Shown here piece after piece: positions 6,771 to 15,175 of a stretch of 30,321 nt of DNA. The position numbers and the translations under genes were made by a program. Within the stretch, counting starts at the first letter, position 1; each line of letters opens with the position of its first letter. The notes beneath the pieces were generated by a model, which was not told where the DNA came from, made no database searches, and saw only the letters and a program-made list of their open reading frames with translations. The stretch spans positions 1 through 30,321 of the forward strand of contig CAZWZL010000034.1 in the NCBI GenBank assembly GCA_964638515.1, given 5' to 3'. This DNA is from CAYPGJ01 sp964638515. Lineage in GTDB: Bacteria; Planctomycetota; Phycisphaerae; Phycisphaerales; UBA1924.

Positions 6771-7071
6771 CCGAGATATGCACATTGGATGAAACTGAGA
6801 CGGATGATTGGAGAAGGATGATATCGGGAACGTCAAGGGGAGCCCGAGGCGGGGCGGATTCCGCAACGGGAAGCGTTGGGTGCGGGTAACGTCTGGGGGG
6901 TCGAGCGGTGTGTGCGCGCGTCGGTCGACTAGAGTTCGGATGCTGATCGGCTGGGGGCGAGAGGCGTGCTCGTGGAGTGGATGTTCGAGAAATCGAACGC
7001 CGCGGGCGGAGTTGGGCGACACCAGAAGGCCTGCGGCGGTTTGGCTGCGGGCTTAGTGAGGATGCGGCGTC
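6771..7071. other. Intergenic region between tRNA-Pro and the efflux operon
   Basis: No gene is seen. On the plus strand TAGAGT (6930-6935) is a possible -10 for the operon, about 136 nt before the first start codon. On the minus strand TTGACG (6835-6830) could be a -35 for the tRNA, but its partner is poor. Confidence 0.4.
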
Positions 7072-8448
7072 GTGAGAACCTTTGCACGTGTATTGAAGTG
7101 GGTTTTGGGAATCGGGGTGGTGGTCGCGCTGGTAGGCGGCGGGGCCGGGCTGATGGTGTGGCCGGCGGTGAAGAAGCAGATCGAGAAATCGCGCGAGGGA
7201 GCGCGGGGCGAGCTGGTGCGGCTGTCGCCGATCGAAGAGGGAGAGCTGGTGCGGACGGTAAGCGCGCCGGCCTACCTGGAGGCGACGAACCGCGTGCAGA
7301 TCTCGGCGCGGTTCTCGGCGCAGATCGTGGCATTGCCCTTTGAGGAGGGGATGCAGGTCCGGGCGAATGACATCGTGGTGCAGCTGGATGACCGGGACCT
7401 TCGGGCCCAGCTCGCATCGGTGGAAGCGGGGCTGAAGGCCGAGGAAGCGCGGCTCGAGGGTGCGCGGGCGAGCTACGTGAACGCCGTGGCGGAATGGGAG
7501 CGTCAGAGTTCCCTGCACAAGACCAACGACGTATCGAAGCAGGCGCTGGACCTGTCGGAGACGGATCGCAACCGGGCGGAGGCGTCGCTCCGAGCGGCCG
7601 AGGCGGCGATCGCGATTGCGCGGGCGAACATTGACCGCGTGAAGCAGGAGCTTCGGTACACGGAGATCCGCTCTCCGATCGACGGCGTGGTGACGCAGCT
7701 CAACGCCAAGGTCGGCGAGGTGGTGATGACTGGCACGATGAACAATCCGGGGACGGTGATCCTGGAGGTGGCCGACCTGAGCGAGATGATCGTGAAGGCC
7801 GAGGTCGATGAGTCGGATATTGCGGAGATCCGCTCGGGCCAGCGGGTGCGTGTGTCGCTGAACGCGTATTCGGAGGAGGAGTTTGACGCTCGGGTGACCA
7901 AGATCGCGTTGCAGCGGACCCGCGCGCGGGACATGTCGGAGTGCTTCCTTGTGGAGGGGCTGATGGACCTCAAGGGGCGCACGCTGCTCTCGGGCCTCAC
8001 CGGGAGCGTGGATATCGAGGTGGAGACGGTGAAAGGCGTGCTGCTGGCGCCGAGCCAGGCGGTGCTGGACATCCGCGTGGACGAGTTGCCTCGCGAGGTG
8101 GTGGACGCGAGCGCGGCGATCGACCGGAACAAGACGTTTGCGCGGGTGGTGTATCGGATCGAGAATGGCGAGGCCAAGGCGACGCCGGTGCGGATCGGCC
8201 CGAGCGATCTTCGGACGACGGCGCTGGTGGCCGGCGTTGACTCGGGGACGCGCGTGATCGTGGGTCCGTACAAGGCGCTGCAATCGATCAAGCACGGCCA
8301 GAAGGTCCGGGACGAGGACGCGGAGAAGAAGGCGGAGGAAGAGAAGAACAAGCCGAAGGGCGAAGCGGGAGAAGAGAAGGCGACGGCGGAGGGGTCGTCC
8401 GGCGAATCGACGAGCACGGCGGCGGCGGACGGGAAGAAGTCCTCATGA
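7072..8448 (+). CDS. Periplasmic membrane-fusion protein of an ABC efflux system (MacA/HlyD type)
   Basis: This 458-residue adaptor would link an inner-membrane ABC transporter to an outer-membrane channel. It shows one N-terminal membrane anchor (residues 8-30, VLGIGVVVALVGGGAGLMVW) and a split lipoyl half (VQISARFSAQIVALPFEEG...VQLDDRDL). A long alpha-helical hairpin follows (about 120-200, rich in Ala/Glu/Arg). The second lipoyl half is YTEIRSPIDGVVTQLNAKVG, and a beta-barrel segment starts at VILEVADLSEMIVKAEVDES. The C terminus (after about 405) is a low-complexity Glu/Lys/Ala/Ser tail absent from typical MacA. The start is GTG at 7072 with GAGG about 8 nt upstream. It is the first gene of a five-gene operon and overlaps the next gene by ATGA. 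The substrate is unknown; macrolide-type or peptide/lipid export are possibilities from family membership only. Confidence 0.9.
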   Translation: MRTFARVLKWVLGIGVVVALVGGGAGLMVWPAVKKQIEKSREGARGELVRLSPIEEGELVRTVSAPAYLEATNRVQISARFSAQIVALPFEEGMQVRANDIVVQLDDRDLRAQLASVEAGLKAEEARLEGARASYVNAVAEWERQSSLHKTNDVSKQALDLSETDRNRAEASLRAAEAAIAIARANIDRVKQELRYTEIRSPIDGVVTQLNAKVGEVVMTGTMNNPGTVILEVADLSEMIVKAEVDESDIAEIRSGQRVRVSLNAYSEEEFDARVTKIALQRTRARDMSECFLVEGLMDLKGRTLLSGLTGSVDIEVETVKGVLLAPSQAVLDIRVDELPREVVDASAAIDRNKTFARVVYRIENGEAKATPVRIGPSDLRTTALVAGVDSGTRVIVGPYKALQSIKHGQKVRDEDAEKKAEEEKNKPKGEAGEEKATAEGSSGESTSTAAADGKKSS

Positions 8449-9266
8449 CGATTGAGATCCGACGGCTCACGAAGGTCTACCGGATGGGTCCGGAGCGCGT
8501 GCACGCGCTCCGCGGGATCGACCTGTCGATCGGCAAGAACGAGTTCGTCGCGATCATGGGCGCTTCGGGGTCGGGCAAGTCGACGCTGATGAACGTGCTG
8601 GGCTGCCTGGACAAGCCGACGAACGGTGAGTACCTGCTGAACACGAAGCCGACGCACAAGATGGGCGCGAGCGAGCTGGCTTCGGTGCGGAACACGGAGA
8701 TCGGGTTCGTGTTTCAGTCGTTCGAGCTGCTGCCGCGCGCCACGGCGCTCAAGAACGTGATGTTGCCGCTCATCTACTCGCGCCGGCGTTGGATGGGGGC
8801 GAAGAAGGCCGCGAAAGAGGCGCTGATTCGGGTGGGCCTGGGCGACCGGATGCACCACAAGCCCAATCAGCTGTCGGGCGGCCAGCGGCAGCGCGTGGCG
8901 ATCGCGCGGGCGCTGGTGAACAAGCCGAGCATTCTGCTGGCGGACGAGCCGACGGGCAATCTGGACTCCAAGACGACGGACGAGGTGCTGGAGCTGTTCC
9001 ACGCGTTGCACGCGGAGGGGCAGACGATCATCGTCGTGACGCACGAGGAGGACGTGGCCGGGCACGCGGAGCGGATCGTGCGTCTTCGGGACGGGAAGAT
9101 CATGTCCGATCTCGCGGCGATGGAGGACCCGGTGCATCGGGAGTGGGTGGAGCGCGCGGCGGCGAGCCTCGTGTCGAAGACCACGGCGCCGAGCAAGCCG
9201 TCCGCTGGGGCTCGGGTGGTTGAGGCGGCGGGACGGTCGGTGTTGGCGTCGGAGGCCGGCGGATGA
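8445..9266 (+). CDS. ABC transporter ATP-binding protein (MacB/LolD class)
   Basis: This 273-residue stand-alone nucleotide-binding subunit would power the two downstream permeases. Walker A GASGSGKST is at residues 39-47, Q-loop Gln91 is in FVFQSFELLPRAT, the signature LSGGQRQRVAIARAL begins at 143, Walker B ILLADEPTGNLD begins at 163, and the H-loop is His200 (VVTHEED). The DEPTGNLD form and FQSF.LLP.ATALKNV context are typical of the LolD/MacB/FtsE branch. Residues after about 235 form a short Ala/Ser/Pro tail of no known function. Its ATG overlaps the preceding stop (ATGA) and its stop overlaps the next ATG, so translation is coupled throughout. In E. coli MacB this domain is fused to the permease; here it is separate. 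Confidence 0.95.
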   Translation: MTIEIRRLTKVYRMGPERVHALRGIDLSIGKNEFVAIMGASGSGKSTLMNVLGCLDKPTNGEYLLNTKPTHKMGASELASVRNTEIGFVFQSFELLPRATALKNVMLPLIYSRRRWMGAKKAAKEALIRVGLGDRMHHKPNQLSGGQRQRVAIARALVNKPSILLADEPTGNLDSKTTDEVLELFHALHAEGQTIIVVTHEEDVAGHAERIVRLRDGKIMSDLAAMEDPVHREWVERAAASLVSKTTAPSKPSAGARVVEAAGRSVLASEAGG

Positions 9267-10501
9267 TCGTGCGATACCTGATGCAGACGGTGGGGCTTGC
9301 GGGCTCGCAGATCGTGGCGAACAAGGTTCGCGCGATGCTGACGGCGCTGGGGATCATCATCGGCGTGGGCGCGGTGACGTCGGTGGTGGCGGCGCTCGAC
9401 GGGATGAAGCAGAGCGTGCTGAGCGAGTTTGAGACGTTCGGCGCGAAGAAGCTGTACGTGTGGGGGCAGGTGCCCCGGGAGCTTCGGGGGAAGATGTCGT
9501 GGGAGAAGGTGCGCCTCACGATGGAAGAGGTGGAGGAGATCCAGCGGCTGGCGCCGTCGGTGGCGAAGCTGACGCCTGCGATCAATCTTCGTGAGCGGGT
9601 GGTCGCCGGCGCGGAGATGAAGGAGGGGGTGCAGGTGACGGGCGTGTGGCCGTCGTGGCACGACATCGAGAACCGGTTCGTGACGATGGGCCGTCCGTTC
9701 ATGTCGATCGACGAGGAGGAAAAGCGGCAGGTCTGCCTCGTAAACGACCTGGCGATCGACGAGTTGCGGCTGAATCAGGACCCGGTGGGGCAGTCGATCC
9801 TGGTGGGCGGGCGGAAGTTCCTGATCGTCGGCGTTGTGGAGACCAAGGATCTCGGCGCGATGTTCGGGGGTGACGAGACGCAGAGCGAGGTTCTGGTTCC
9901 GCTCTCGACGGCCGTGAAGATGCGGTCGTTGATGGCCTGGCCGTTCCTGATCGCGGAGGCGACGACGCCGGAGGCCGCGGAGGAGGCGCGGGCGGAGATC
10001 CGCTCGGTTCTCCGACGGATGCGTCAGCTCAAGCCGGGTGAGAGCGACACGTTCGGCACGGAGGTGATGCAGCAGCACATTCAGAACTTCACGGCGATGT
10101 CTGCGGGCATCACGATGGTGGCGGGGGGCGTGGTGGCGATCTCTTTGCTGGTGGGTGGGATCGGGATCATGAACATCATGCTCGTTTCGGTGAGCGAGCG
10201 CACGCGGGAGATCGGGCTTCGGAAGGCGGTCGGCGCGAAACCGATGGTGATCCTGTCGCAGTTCCTTGTGGAGGCCGTGGTGCTGTGCCTCGCGGGCGGG
10301 CTGATCGGCCTGCTGGTTGGCCAAGCGCTCACCATCGGCATGCAGAACATCCCTGACGCGGGGCTGGAGTCGGCGGCGATTCCGGCGTGGGCGATCGGGC
10401 TTTCGGTCGCGTTCTGCGTCGTGGTGGGCGTGGTGTTCGGGATGCTCCCGGCGATCAAGGCGTCGCGGTTGGACCCGATCGACGCGTTGCGGCACTCGTG
10501 A
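9263..10501 (+). CDS. MacB/FtsX-type ABC permease, copy 1
   Basis: This 412-residue inner-membrane permease has the MacB fold. An N-terminal helix (RAMLTALGIIIGVGAVTSVV, about residues 30-50) is followed by a large periplasmic domain (about 55-285). Three C-terminal helices (about 290-405) include GGIGIMNIMLVSVSERTREI, then GLRKAVGAKPMVIL and a final VVGVVFGMLPAIKASRLDPI. The ERTREIGLRKAVGA segment is the cytoplasmic coupling motif of this family. It starts at an ATG overlapping the ATPase stop. It is about the same length as, and clearly homologous along its full length to, the next gene. A heterodimeric permease sharing one ATPase, as in LolC/LolE, is the simplest reading. Confidence 0.93.
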   Translation: MIVRYLMQTVGLAGSQIVANKVRAMLTALGIIIGVGAVTSVVAALDGMKQSVLSEFETFGAKKLYVWGQVPRELRGKMSWEKVRLTMEEVEEIQRLAPSVAKLTPAINLRERVVAGAEMKEGVQVTGVWPSWHDIENRFVTMGRPFMSIDEEEKRQVCLVNDLAIDELRLNQDPVGQSILVGGRKFLIVGVVETKDLGAMFGGDETQSEVLVPLSTAVKMRSLMAWPFLIAEATTPEAAEEARAEIRSVLRRMRQLKPGESDTFGTEVMQQHIQNFTAMSAGITMVAGGVVAISLLVGGIGIMNIMLVSVSERTREIGLRKAVGAKPMVILSQFLVEAVVLCLAGGLIGLLVGQALTIGMQNIPDAGLESAAIPAWAIGLSVAFCVVVGVVFGMLPAIKASRLDPIDALRHS

Positions 10502-10511
10502 GAAAGGCGCC

Positions 10512-11753
10512 ATGTTCCTGATCCGATTCCTGACGCAGACGGTTGGGCTTGCGAGCGGCCAGATCGCGGCGAACAAGCTGCGCGCGATGCTGACGATGCT
10601 GGGCATCGTGATCGGGGTGGGCTCGGTGATCGCCGTGGTGGCGGCGCTGCAGGGGATGCAGGGGTTCGTGCTGAAGCAGTTCGAGACGGTGGGCGTGTCG
10701 TACATGAACATCGACGGCCAGATCCCGGACTCGCTGCGGGGGAAGGTGGCGTGGCAGAAGTTCGAGCTGACGGAGGAGGAGGTTCGAGAGATCGGGCGGG
10801 AGTGCCCGTCGGTGCTCTCGATCAGCCCGCACTGGCGGTTCAACAAGACGGTGCGGTATGGCCAGAAGGAGGCGCAATCGGTTCGGGGGGTGGGCATCTG
10901 GCCGGCGTGGCACACGGTGGAGAACCGGAGCGTGGTTCGGGGCCGGCAGTTCACGTCGGTGGACGAGGATGGGCGTCGGAACGTGTGCCTGATCAACGAG
11001 AAGGCGATCGAGGAGCTGGAGTTGCCGCTCGACCCGGTGGGTGAGTTTCTGTTCGTGGGCGGGCGGCGTTTTCTGATCGTGGGCGTGGTGGAGCAAAAGG
11101 AGCTCGCGCCGATCTTCGGGGCGGGCGAGGCGATGACGGAGGTGTACGTTCCGTTCTCGACGGCCAAGAAGCTGCGTCCGGATGGGTGGGTGAGCAACGC
11201 GGGCGCGTTGGCGGTGTCGGCCGACCGGGCGGAGGAGGCGCGCGCGGAGGCGTTGTGGGTGCTGCGGAAGATGCGGGGGATTCAGCCGGGGCAGGAGGAC
11301 ACGTTCGAGGTGTTCGTGGTGCAGTCGTTCATCGAGCAGTTCAACAAGGTGGCGGGGCTGATCACGATGGTGGCGGGTGCGATCGTGAGCGTGTCGCTGC
11401 TGGTGGGCGGCGTGGGCATCATGAACATCATGCTCGTGTCGGTGAGCGAGCGGACGAGGGAGATCGGTCTGCGGAAGGCGGTCGGCGCGAAGCCGATGGT
11501 GATTCTGATGCAGTTCCTGGTGGAGGCCGTGGTGCTGTGCACCTTCGGTGGGCTGATGGGGATCGGGGTGGGCCAGGCATTGACGCTGGCGTTGCAGCAG
11601 ATGCCGGACGGCGCGCTGGAGCGGGCGGCGGCGCCGGGCTGGGCGATCGTGCTGGCGCTTGGATTCAGCGCGGGTGTGGGAGTGATCTTCGGGATGTTCC
11701 CGGCGATCAAGGCTGCGAGACTTGATCCGATCGAGGCGTTGCGACATGAGTAA
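10512..11753 (+). CDS. MacB/FtsX-type ABC permease, copy 2
   Basis: This 413-residue paralogue of the preceding gene has the same architecture: an N-terminal helix RAMLTMLGIVIGVGSVIAVV, a periplasmic domain, and three C-terminal helices with GGVGIMNIMLVSVSERTREI and the LRKAVGAKPMVIL coupling segment. The frame is open far upstream. The real start is the ATG at 10512, 10 nt after the copy 1 stop, with AGAAAGG as the ribosome site; the residues before it would be an overprint of copy 1. The periplasmic domains of the two copies differ more than the membrane parts, which suggests specialisation of the adaptor- or substrate-facing side. The stop overlaps the next gene by 8 nt. Confidence 0.93.
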   Translation: MFLIRFLTQTVGLASGQIAANKLRAMLTMLGIVIGVGSVIAVVAALQGMQGFVLKQFETVGVSYMNIDGQIPDSLRGKVAWQKFELTEEEVREIGRECPSVLSISPHWRFNKTVRYGQKEAQSVRGVGIWPAWHTVENRSVVRGRQFTSVDEDGRRNVCLINEKAIEELELPLDPVGEFLFVGGRRFLIVGVVEQKELAPIFGAGEAMTEVYVPFSTAKKLRPDGWVSNAGALAVSADRAEEARAEALWVLRKMRGIQPGQEDTFEVFVVQSFIEQFNKVAGLITMVAGAIVSVSLLVGGVGIMNIMLVSVSERTREIGLRKAVGAKPMVILMQFLVEAVVLCTFGGLMGIGVGQALTLALQQMPDGALERAAAPGWAIVLALGFSAGVGVIFGMFPAIKAARLDPIEALRHE

Positions 11754-13479
11754 CTTGCGGTCCGGGGTGTTCGAGGGGCGTCGTTCGCGGCGCCGGGTGT
11801 CGGTGCTTTTGGCCGCGGCGGGCTGTCTGGCGGCGGGGTGCGAGAGCGCCCGATGGTCGAAGCCCGAGGATTACGGGATGCGGCCGCCCGCGGAGAAGAC
11901 GCGCGACGTGCAGCCGTTCGACACGTCGCGGTTTCCGTCGGAGAAGGCCCCGGAGCGCGTCGTCGAGCCGGACGTGAACCCGTTCGAGGGCCTGGAGCGG
12001 ATCGAGATTTCGCTCGAGCAGGTCCGGGCGTGGACGCTGGAGAACAATCTTGATCTGCGCGTGGCGCTGGTGGACCCGGTGATCGCGAACGAGCGGGTGA
12101 CGGAGGAGGAGGGGCGGTTTAACTCGGTGATCTTCACGCGCGCGCAGTTCAACGACATCGCGCAGCCGTCATCGTCCGCGCTCGAGGGAACAAAGATCCG
12201 GCAGTTCTCGGTGGACCCGGGCGTGCGGATCCCGCTCCGGTCGGGCGGCACGACGGTGGTGTCGATGCCGATCGACTGGACGGAGACGAACAACACGTTC
12301 AGCACGCTGAACCCGGCGTCGAACACGGATTTTCGCGTGTCGATCAGCCAGCCCCTGCTGCGCAACGCGGGGCGGCGCACGTCGACGCACGGGATTCGGA
12401 TCGCGGCGCTGAATCGCGAGATCTCGAAGGCTCGCACGAAGCTCACGGTGATTCGGTCGCTCGCGGCGGCGGAGCGGGCGTACTGGCGTCTGTTCGCGGC
12501 GCAGGAGGCGCTGGAAGTCGAGCAGATGCAGTACGAGCTGGCGATGGATCAGCTCGAGCGGGCGCAGCGCCGGGTGAACGCGGGGCAGGCGCCCGAGCTG
12601 GAGATCGTGCGCGCGCAGGCGGGCGTGGCCGAGCGGCTGGAGGCCATTCTCATCGCCGAGAATCTCATCCGTCGGACGCTTCGAGAGCTGAAGAAGATCA
12701 TTAACGTGGACGGGCTGGGCATCGACAGCCCGACCATGATCGTCGCGCAGACCCAGCCCGACCCGGTGCAGTTCGTGTTCAACGGGCTCCAACTGGCGGG
12801 CGAGGCTCTGGACGAACGCATGGAAATGCTGCAGCTCGAGCTGCAGCTGGCGCAGGACGAGAGCACGATCGCGTTTCAGAAGAACCAGGCGCTCCCGCTG
12901 TTCACGATGGATTACACGTACCGCGTGAACGGATTGGACGGGAACATTCCCGGCGCGATGCGCGTGCTCACTCGCGAGAATTTCGATGAGCACCTGTTTG
13001 CGCTGAACCTCGAGGTGCCCATCGCGAACGAGACGGCCAAGGCCCGCGTGCAGAGCGCGATTCTGTCCCGTCTGCAGCGGCTCTCCACCCAGGACGCGCA
13101 GGAGCAGGCCATCCGGCAGGAGGTGCTGGACGCGGTCGACAGCGTGGATGCGGCGTGGCAGCGGATCATGGCCGCGCGCCAGTCGGCCGCGCTGAACGGA
13201 CGCACGCTCGACGGTGAGCAACGGCAGTTCGATGTCGGGATCCGGACGAGCACGGACGTGCTGGATGCGGCGACGAACCTCGCCAGGTCGCAGTTGGCGG
13301 AGATTCGCGCGCTGGCGGACTACCAGATCTCGCTCGTTGATCTGGCGTTTGCGACGGGCACACTGCTCGGCGCGTCGCGCGTCTCGTGGGACGCCTACGA
13401 CCCTCGGCATTCGGGTCCGCACATGAGCGAATCCGAGGGGTCGCAGACCCGCGTCACGGAAGCGGAGGACGCGCCCTGA
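11746..13479 (+). CDS. TolC-like outer-membrane efflux lipoprotein
   Basis: This 577-residue protein closes the efflux operon. A lipoprotein signal is present (RRRVSVLLAAAGCLAAGC, lipobox LAAGC with Cys32). After it come two TolC-type repeats of long helices and strands. The SLEQVRAWTLENNLDLRVAL start of the first helix and the SISQPLLRNAGRR strand are characteristic of outer-membrane efflux proteins, as is the second-repeat LQLELQLAQDESTIAFQKNQ followed by VPIANETAKARVQSA. FDVGIRTSTDVLDAATNLAR matches the conserved end of the second helix. It would provide the outer-membrane exit duct for the ABC pump. I start it at the ATG at 11746, which overlaps the permease stop. At 577 residues it is longer than TolC/OprM types because of an extended region before the first repeat. 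Confidence 0.9.
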   Translation: MSNLRSGVFEGRRSRRRVSVLLAAAGCLAAGCESARWSKPEDYGMRPPAEKTRDVQPFDTSRFPSEKAPERVVEPDVNPFEGLERIEISLEQVRAWTLENNLDLRVALVDPVIANERVTEEEGRFNSVIFTRAQFNDIAQPSSSALEGTKIRQFSVDPGVRIPLRSGGTTVVSMPIDWTETNNTFSTLNPASNTDFRVSISQPLLRNAGRRTSTHGIRIAALNREISKARTKLTVIRSLAAAERAYWRLFAAQEALEVEQMQYELAMDQLERAQRRVNAGQAPELEIVRAQAGVAERLEAILIAENLIRRTLRELKKIINVDGLGIDSPTMIVAQTQPDPVQFVFNGLQLAGEALDERMEMLQLELQLAQDESTIAFQKNQALPLFTMDYTYRVNGLDGNIPGAMRVLTRENFDEHLFALNLEVPIANETAKARVQSAILSRLQRLSTQDAQEQAIRQEVLDAVDSVDAAWQRIMAARQSAALNGRTLDGEQRQFDVGIRTSTDVLDAATNLARSQLAEIRALADYQISLVDLAFATGTLLGASRVSWDAYDPRHSGPHMSESEGSQTRVTEAEDAP

Positions 13480-13505
13480 GACGGGCGCCGGCGGGGCCTC
13501 GCCGG

Positions 13506-13511
13506 TACACT
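13506..13511 (+). promoter_or_regulatory. -10-like TACACT upstream of the nuoA-type gene
   Basis: GGTACACTTG follows a GC-rich inverted repeat (CCGGCG...CGCCGG, 13488-13505) that may end the efflux transcript. It lies 61 nt before the GTG start at 13573. Confidence 0.4.
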
Positions 13512-13572
13512 TGATCCTGCGGATGTTTGACGCGGCTGACGGCCGCGGGACATGCGCTTGGAGAAGGTTGCC

Positions 13573-13974
13573 GTGCCCAGAGCGTTGCTAGCCACGACGG
13601 ACCTGTCGTCGTATCTCCCGATCGGCGTGATTCTGCTGATGGCGATCGGGTTCGCGGTGGCGAACATTGTGCTGACGCGCATCATCGGCCCGACACGGGA
13701 CGGGGCGGTGAAGGCGATCCCGTACGAGTCCGGGATGAATCCGCTCTCCTCGGCGCGAAAGCGCTTCAACGTGCGTTTCTATGTGCTGGCGATGACGTTC
13801 CTGGTCTTCGACGTGGAGATCATCTTCCTGTACCCGTGGGCGACGACGTTCGCCCAGATGGGTGTGCGAACGGATGAGAGCGCCCTGTTCCTCGGGCGGG
13901 TGTTGTTCTTCCTGTTCACGACGGTGATCGCCTACGTGTACGCGTACCGCAAGGGGGTCTTCCGCTTTGACTGA
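13573..13974 (+). CDS. nuoA: NADH-quinone oxidoreductase subunit A
   Basis: This 133-residue membrane subunit of respiratory complex I belongs to the NuoA/NdhC family. Three membrane helices are visible: SYLPIGVILLMAIGFAVANI (about residues 13-32), YVLAMTFLVFDVEIIFLYPW (about 69-88) and LGRVLFFLFTTVIAYVYAY (about 104-122). The family signatures PYESGMNPLSSARKRFNVRF and FLVFDVEIIFLYPW are both intact, including the acidic residues of the second helix. I prefer the GTG at 13573 over the ATG at 13552 because GGAGAAGG sits 5 nt before it. The usual next gene, nuoB, is absent: a DUF2752 gene follows at once. The remaining complex I genes must be elsewhere, or this copy is an orphan. Confidence 0.93.
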   Translation: MPRALLATTDLSSYLPIGVILLMAIGFAVANIVLTRIIGPTRDGAVKAIPYESGMNPLSSARKRFNVRFYVLAMTFLVFDVEIIFLYPWATTFAQMGVRTDESALFLGRVLFFLFTTVIAYVYAYRKGVFRFD

Positions 13975-14431
13975 ACGGGGCACGGCGCGCGGTCCACGCG
14001 TGGTCGGGCGAAGATCCTCCGTGCGCGACCGCCTCTGGGCCGCGTGCGTGGGCGCGGCCTGTCTGGCGTTGCTGATCGTGGGGGCGGGCATGCGGCCTGC
14101 TGCGTCGGGGCATGGCACGCATGAGCAGCTCGGCCTCCCCTCCTGCGGGTGGGTGGCGAACTTCGGACGGCCTTGTCCCACGTGCGGGATGACCACGGCG
14201 GTTTCATTGGCCTCGCATGGGGAGTTTGCCCGCTCGGCCAGGACGCAGCCGGCGGGGCTTGCGATCGCGCTGGTAGCGGCCACGCTGTTCTGGCTCGGGG
14301 CGCACGAGGCGGTGACGGGATCACGCCTGATGTGGCTCGTCGGGTCGGCGTTGACGGCTCGCGTGTGGTGGGTCGCTGCGGGCGTCACTCTGCTGGCGTG
14401 GCTGTACAAACTGCTCACCTGGGCGGGCTGA
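13967..14431 (+). CDS. DUF2752 membrane protein
   Basis: This membrane protein of about 154 residues carries the DUF2752 hallmark CPTCGMTTAVSLASHGEFARS (cysteines near residues 70 and 73). Helices lie at about 24-41 (LWAACVGAACLALLIVGAG), 92-110 and 118-150. Function is unknown in the family; the paired cysteines suggest metal or redox chemistry, but this is inference. The start is uncertain: the frame opens with TTG at 13967, overlapping the nuoA stop and preceded by AAGGGGG, and a later in-frame GTG is possible. It is probably co-transcribed with nuoA. Confidence 0.8.
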   Translation: MTERGTARGPRVVGRRSSVRDRLWAACVGAACLALLIVGAGMRPAASGHGTHEQLGLPSCGWVANFGRPCPTCGMTTAVSLASHGEFARSARTQPAGLAIALVAATLFWLGAHEAVTGSRLMWLVGSALTARVWWVAAGVTLLAWLYKLLTWAG

Positions 14432-14457
14432 AACCGGGCGCGTGGGGGCCGCGTACC

Positions 14458-15174
14458 ATGAAACTCGACCTCGGGACGCTCAGGAGAGCATTCGGCGTGA
14501 TTCAAGCGGTATTCAAGCTGGCGCGGGTGTGCTTCATTGCCTCGATGGGGCTTGGGGTATGCGTGGGATTGGGCGGGTGCATCGCGGCAGAACTGGTGGG
14601 CGGGATGGTGGAGTCGTACAAGAAGGACAGCACGCGCGAGGTGCTGGCCGAGTACACCGGGCTGACGGACAAGACGTTCGCGGTGGTGGTGTCGGTGGAT
14701 CGGGTGGTGCTCTCGGAGCGGCCCGAGTTGGCGGGCGGGCTGATCGTGGCCATCTCGGAGCGGCTCAAGGAGAACACGCCCGCGGCCGGCTACGTTCCGC
14801 CGCGGCGCGTCATCGAGTTCATGGCGGTGAACCCGAAATGGATCATCATGACTCCTTCCGAGCTGCTCCAGGAGTTCGGCGTGGATCGTCTGGTGTACGT
14901 CGAGGTGCTGGATTTCCGGCTGCACGAGCCGGGGAATCGATACTTGTGGGACGGGCTGGCGAGCGCAACGCTCGGCATTCTTGAGGCGGAGAGCCCGATC
15001 CCGGACGACTTCGTGTTTCGCCGGCAGGTGACGGTCAAGTTTCCTGATGCTCAGGGCTTGACGCCGACCGATGTCACGCAGTCCGTGGTGGCGACGCGGC
15101 TGCAGACGCGTCTGGTGGATCGGATCGTTTGGGTCTGCTACAACCACCAAGAGCCGTATTACCCCACGTACTGA
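14458..15174 (+). CDS. Lipoprotein of unknown function, copy 1 of a tandem pair
   Basis: This 238-residue protein has a long export signal ending in an LGGC lipobox (Cys41). The body contains FAVVVSVDRVVLSERPEL, GLIVAISERLKENTPAAGY, a SELLQEFGVDRLVYVEVLDF strand-helix-strand unit and a C-terminal ATRLQTRLVDRIVW helix. The VLVYVEV.DF pattern after a helix resembles lipoproteins of the CsgG/PelC/DUF799 type, which assemble at the outer membrane, but I cannot confirm membership. The start ATG at 14458 follows GGGGG at 9 nt. Only 1 nt separates it from the next gene, a likely distant relative with the same signal layout. Confidence 0.75.
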   Translation: MKLDLGTLRRAFGVIQAVFKLARVCFIASMGLGVCVGLGGCIAAELVGGMVESYKKDSTREVLAEYTGLTDKTFAVVVSVDRVVLSERPELAGGLIVAISERLKENTPAAGYVPPRRVIEFMAVNPKWIIMTPSELLQEFGVDRLVYVEVLDFRLHEPGNRYLWDGLASATLGILEAESPIPDDFVFRRQVTVKFPDAQGLTPTDVTQSVVATRLQTRLVDRIVWVCYNHQEPYYPTY

Positions 15175-15175
15175 G

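Noticed and set aside
10317..10511. Extended N terminus of permease copy 2
   Set aside because: These codons overprint the end of copy 1 in another frame and read as Arg/Ser-rich nonsense; the ATG at 10512 aligns with copy 1.
6748..11747. Long minus-strand frames opposite the efflux genes
   Set aside because: All are His/Arg/Leu-rich shadows; the plus strand has complete motifs in every gene.
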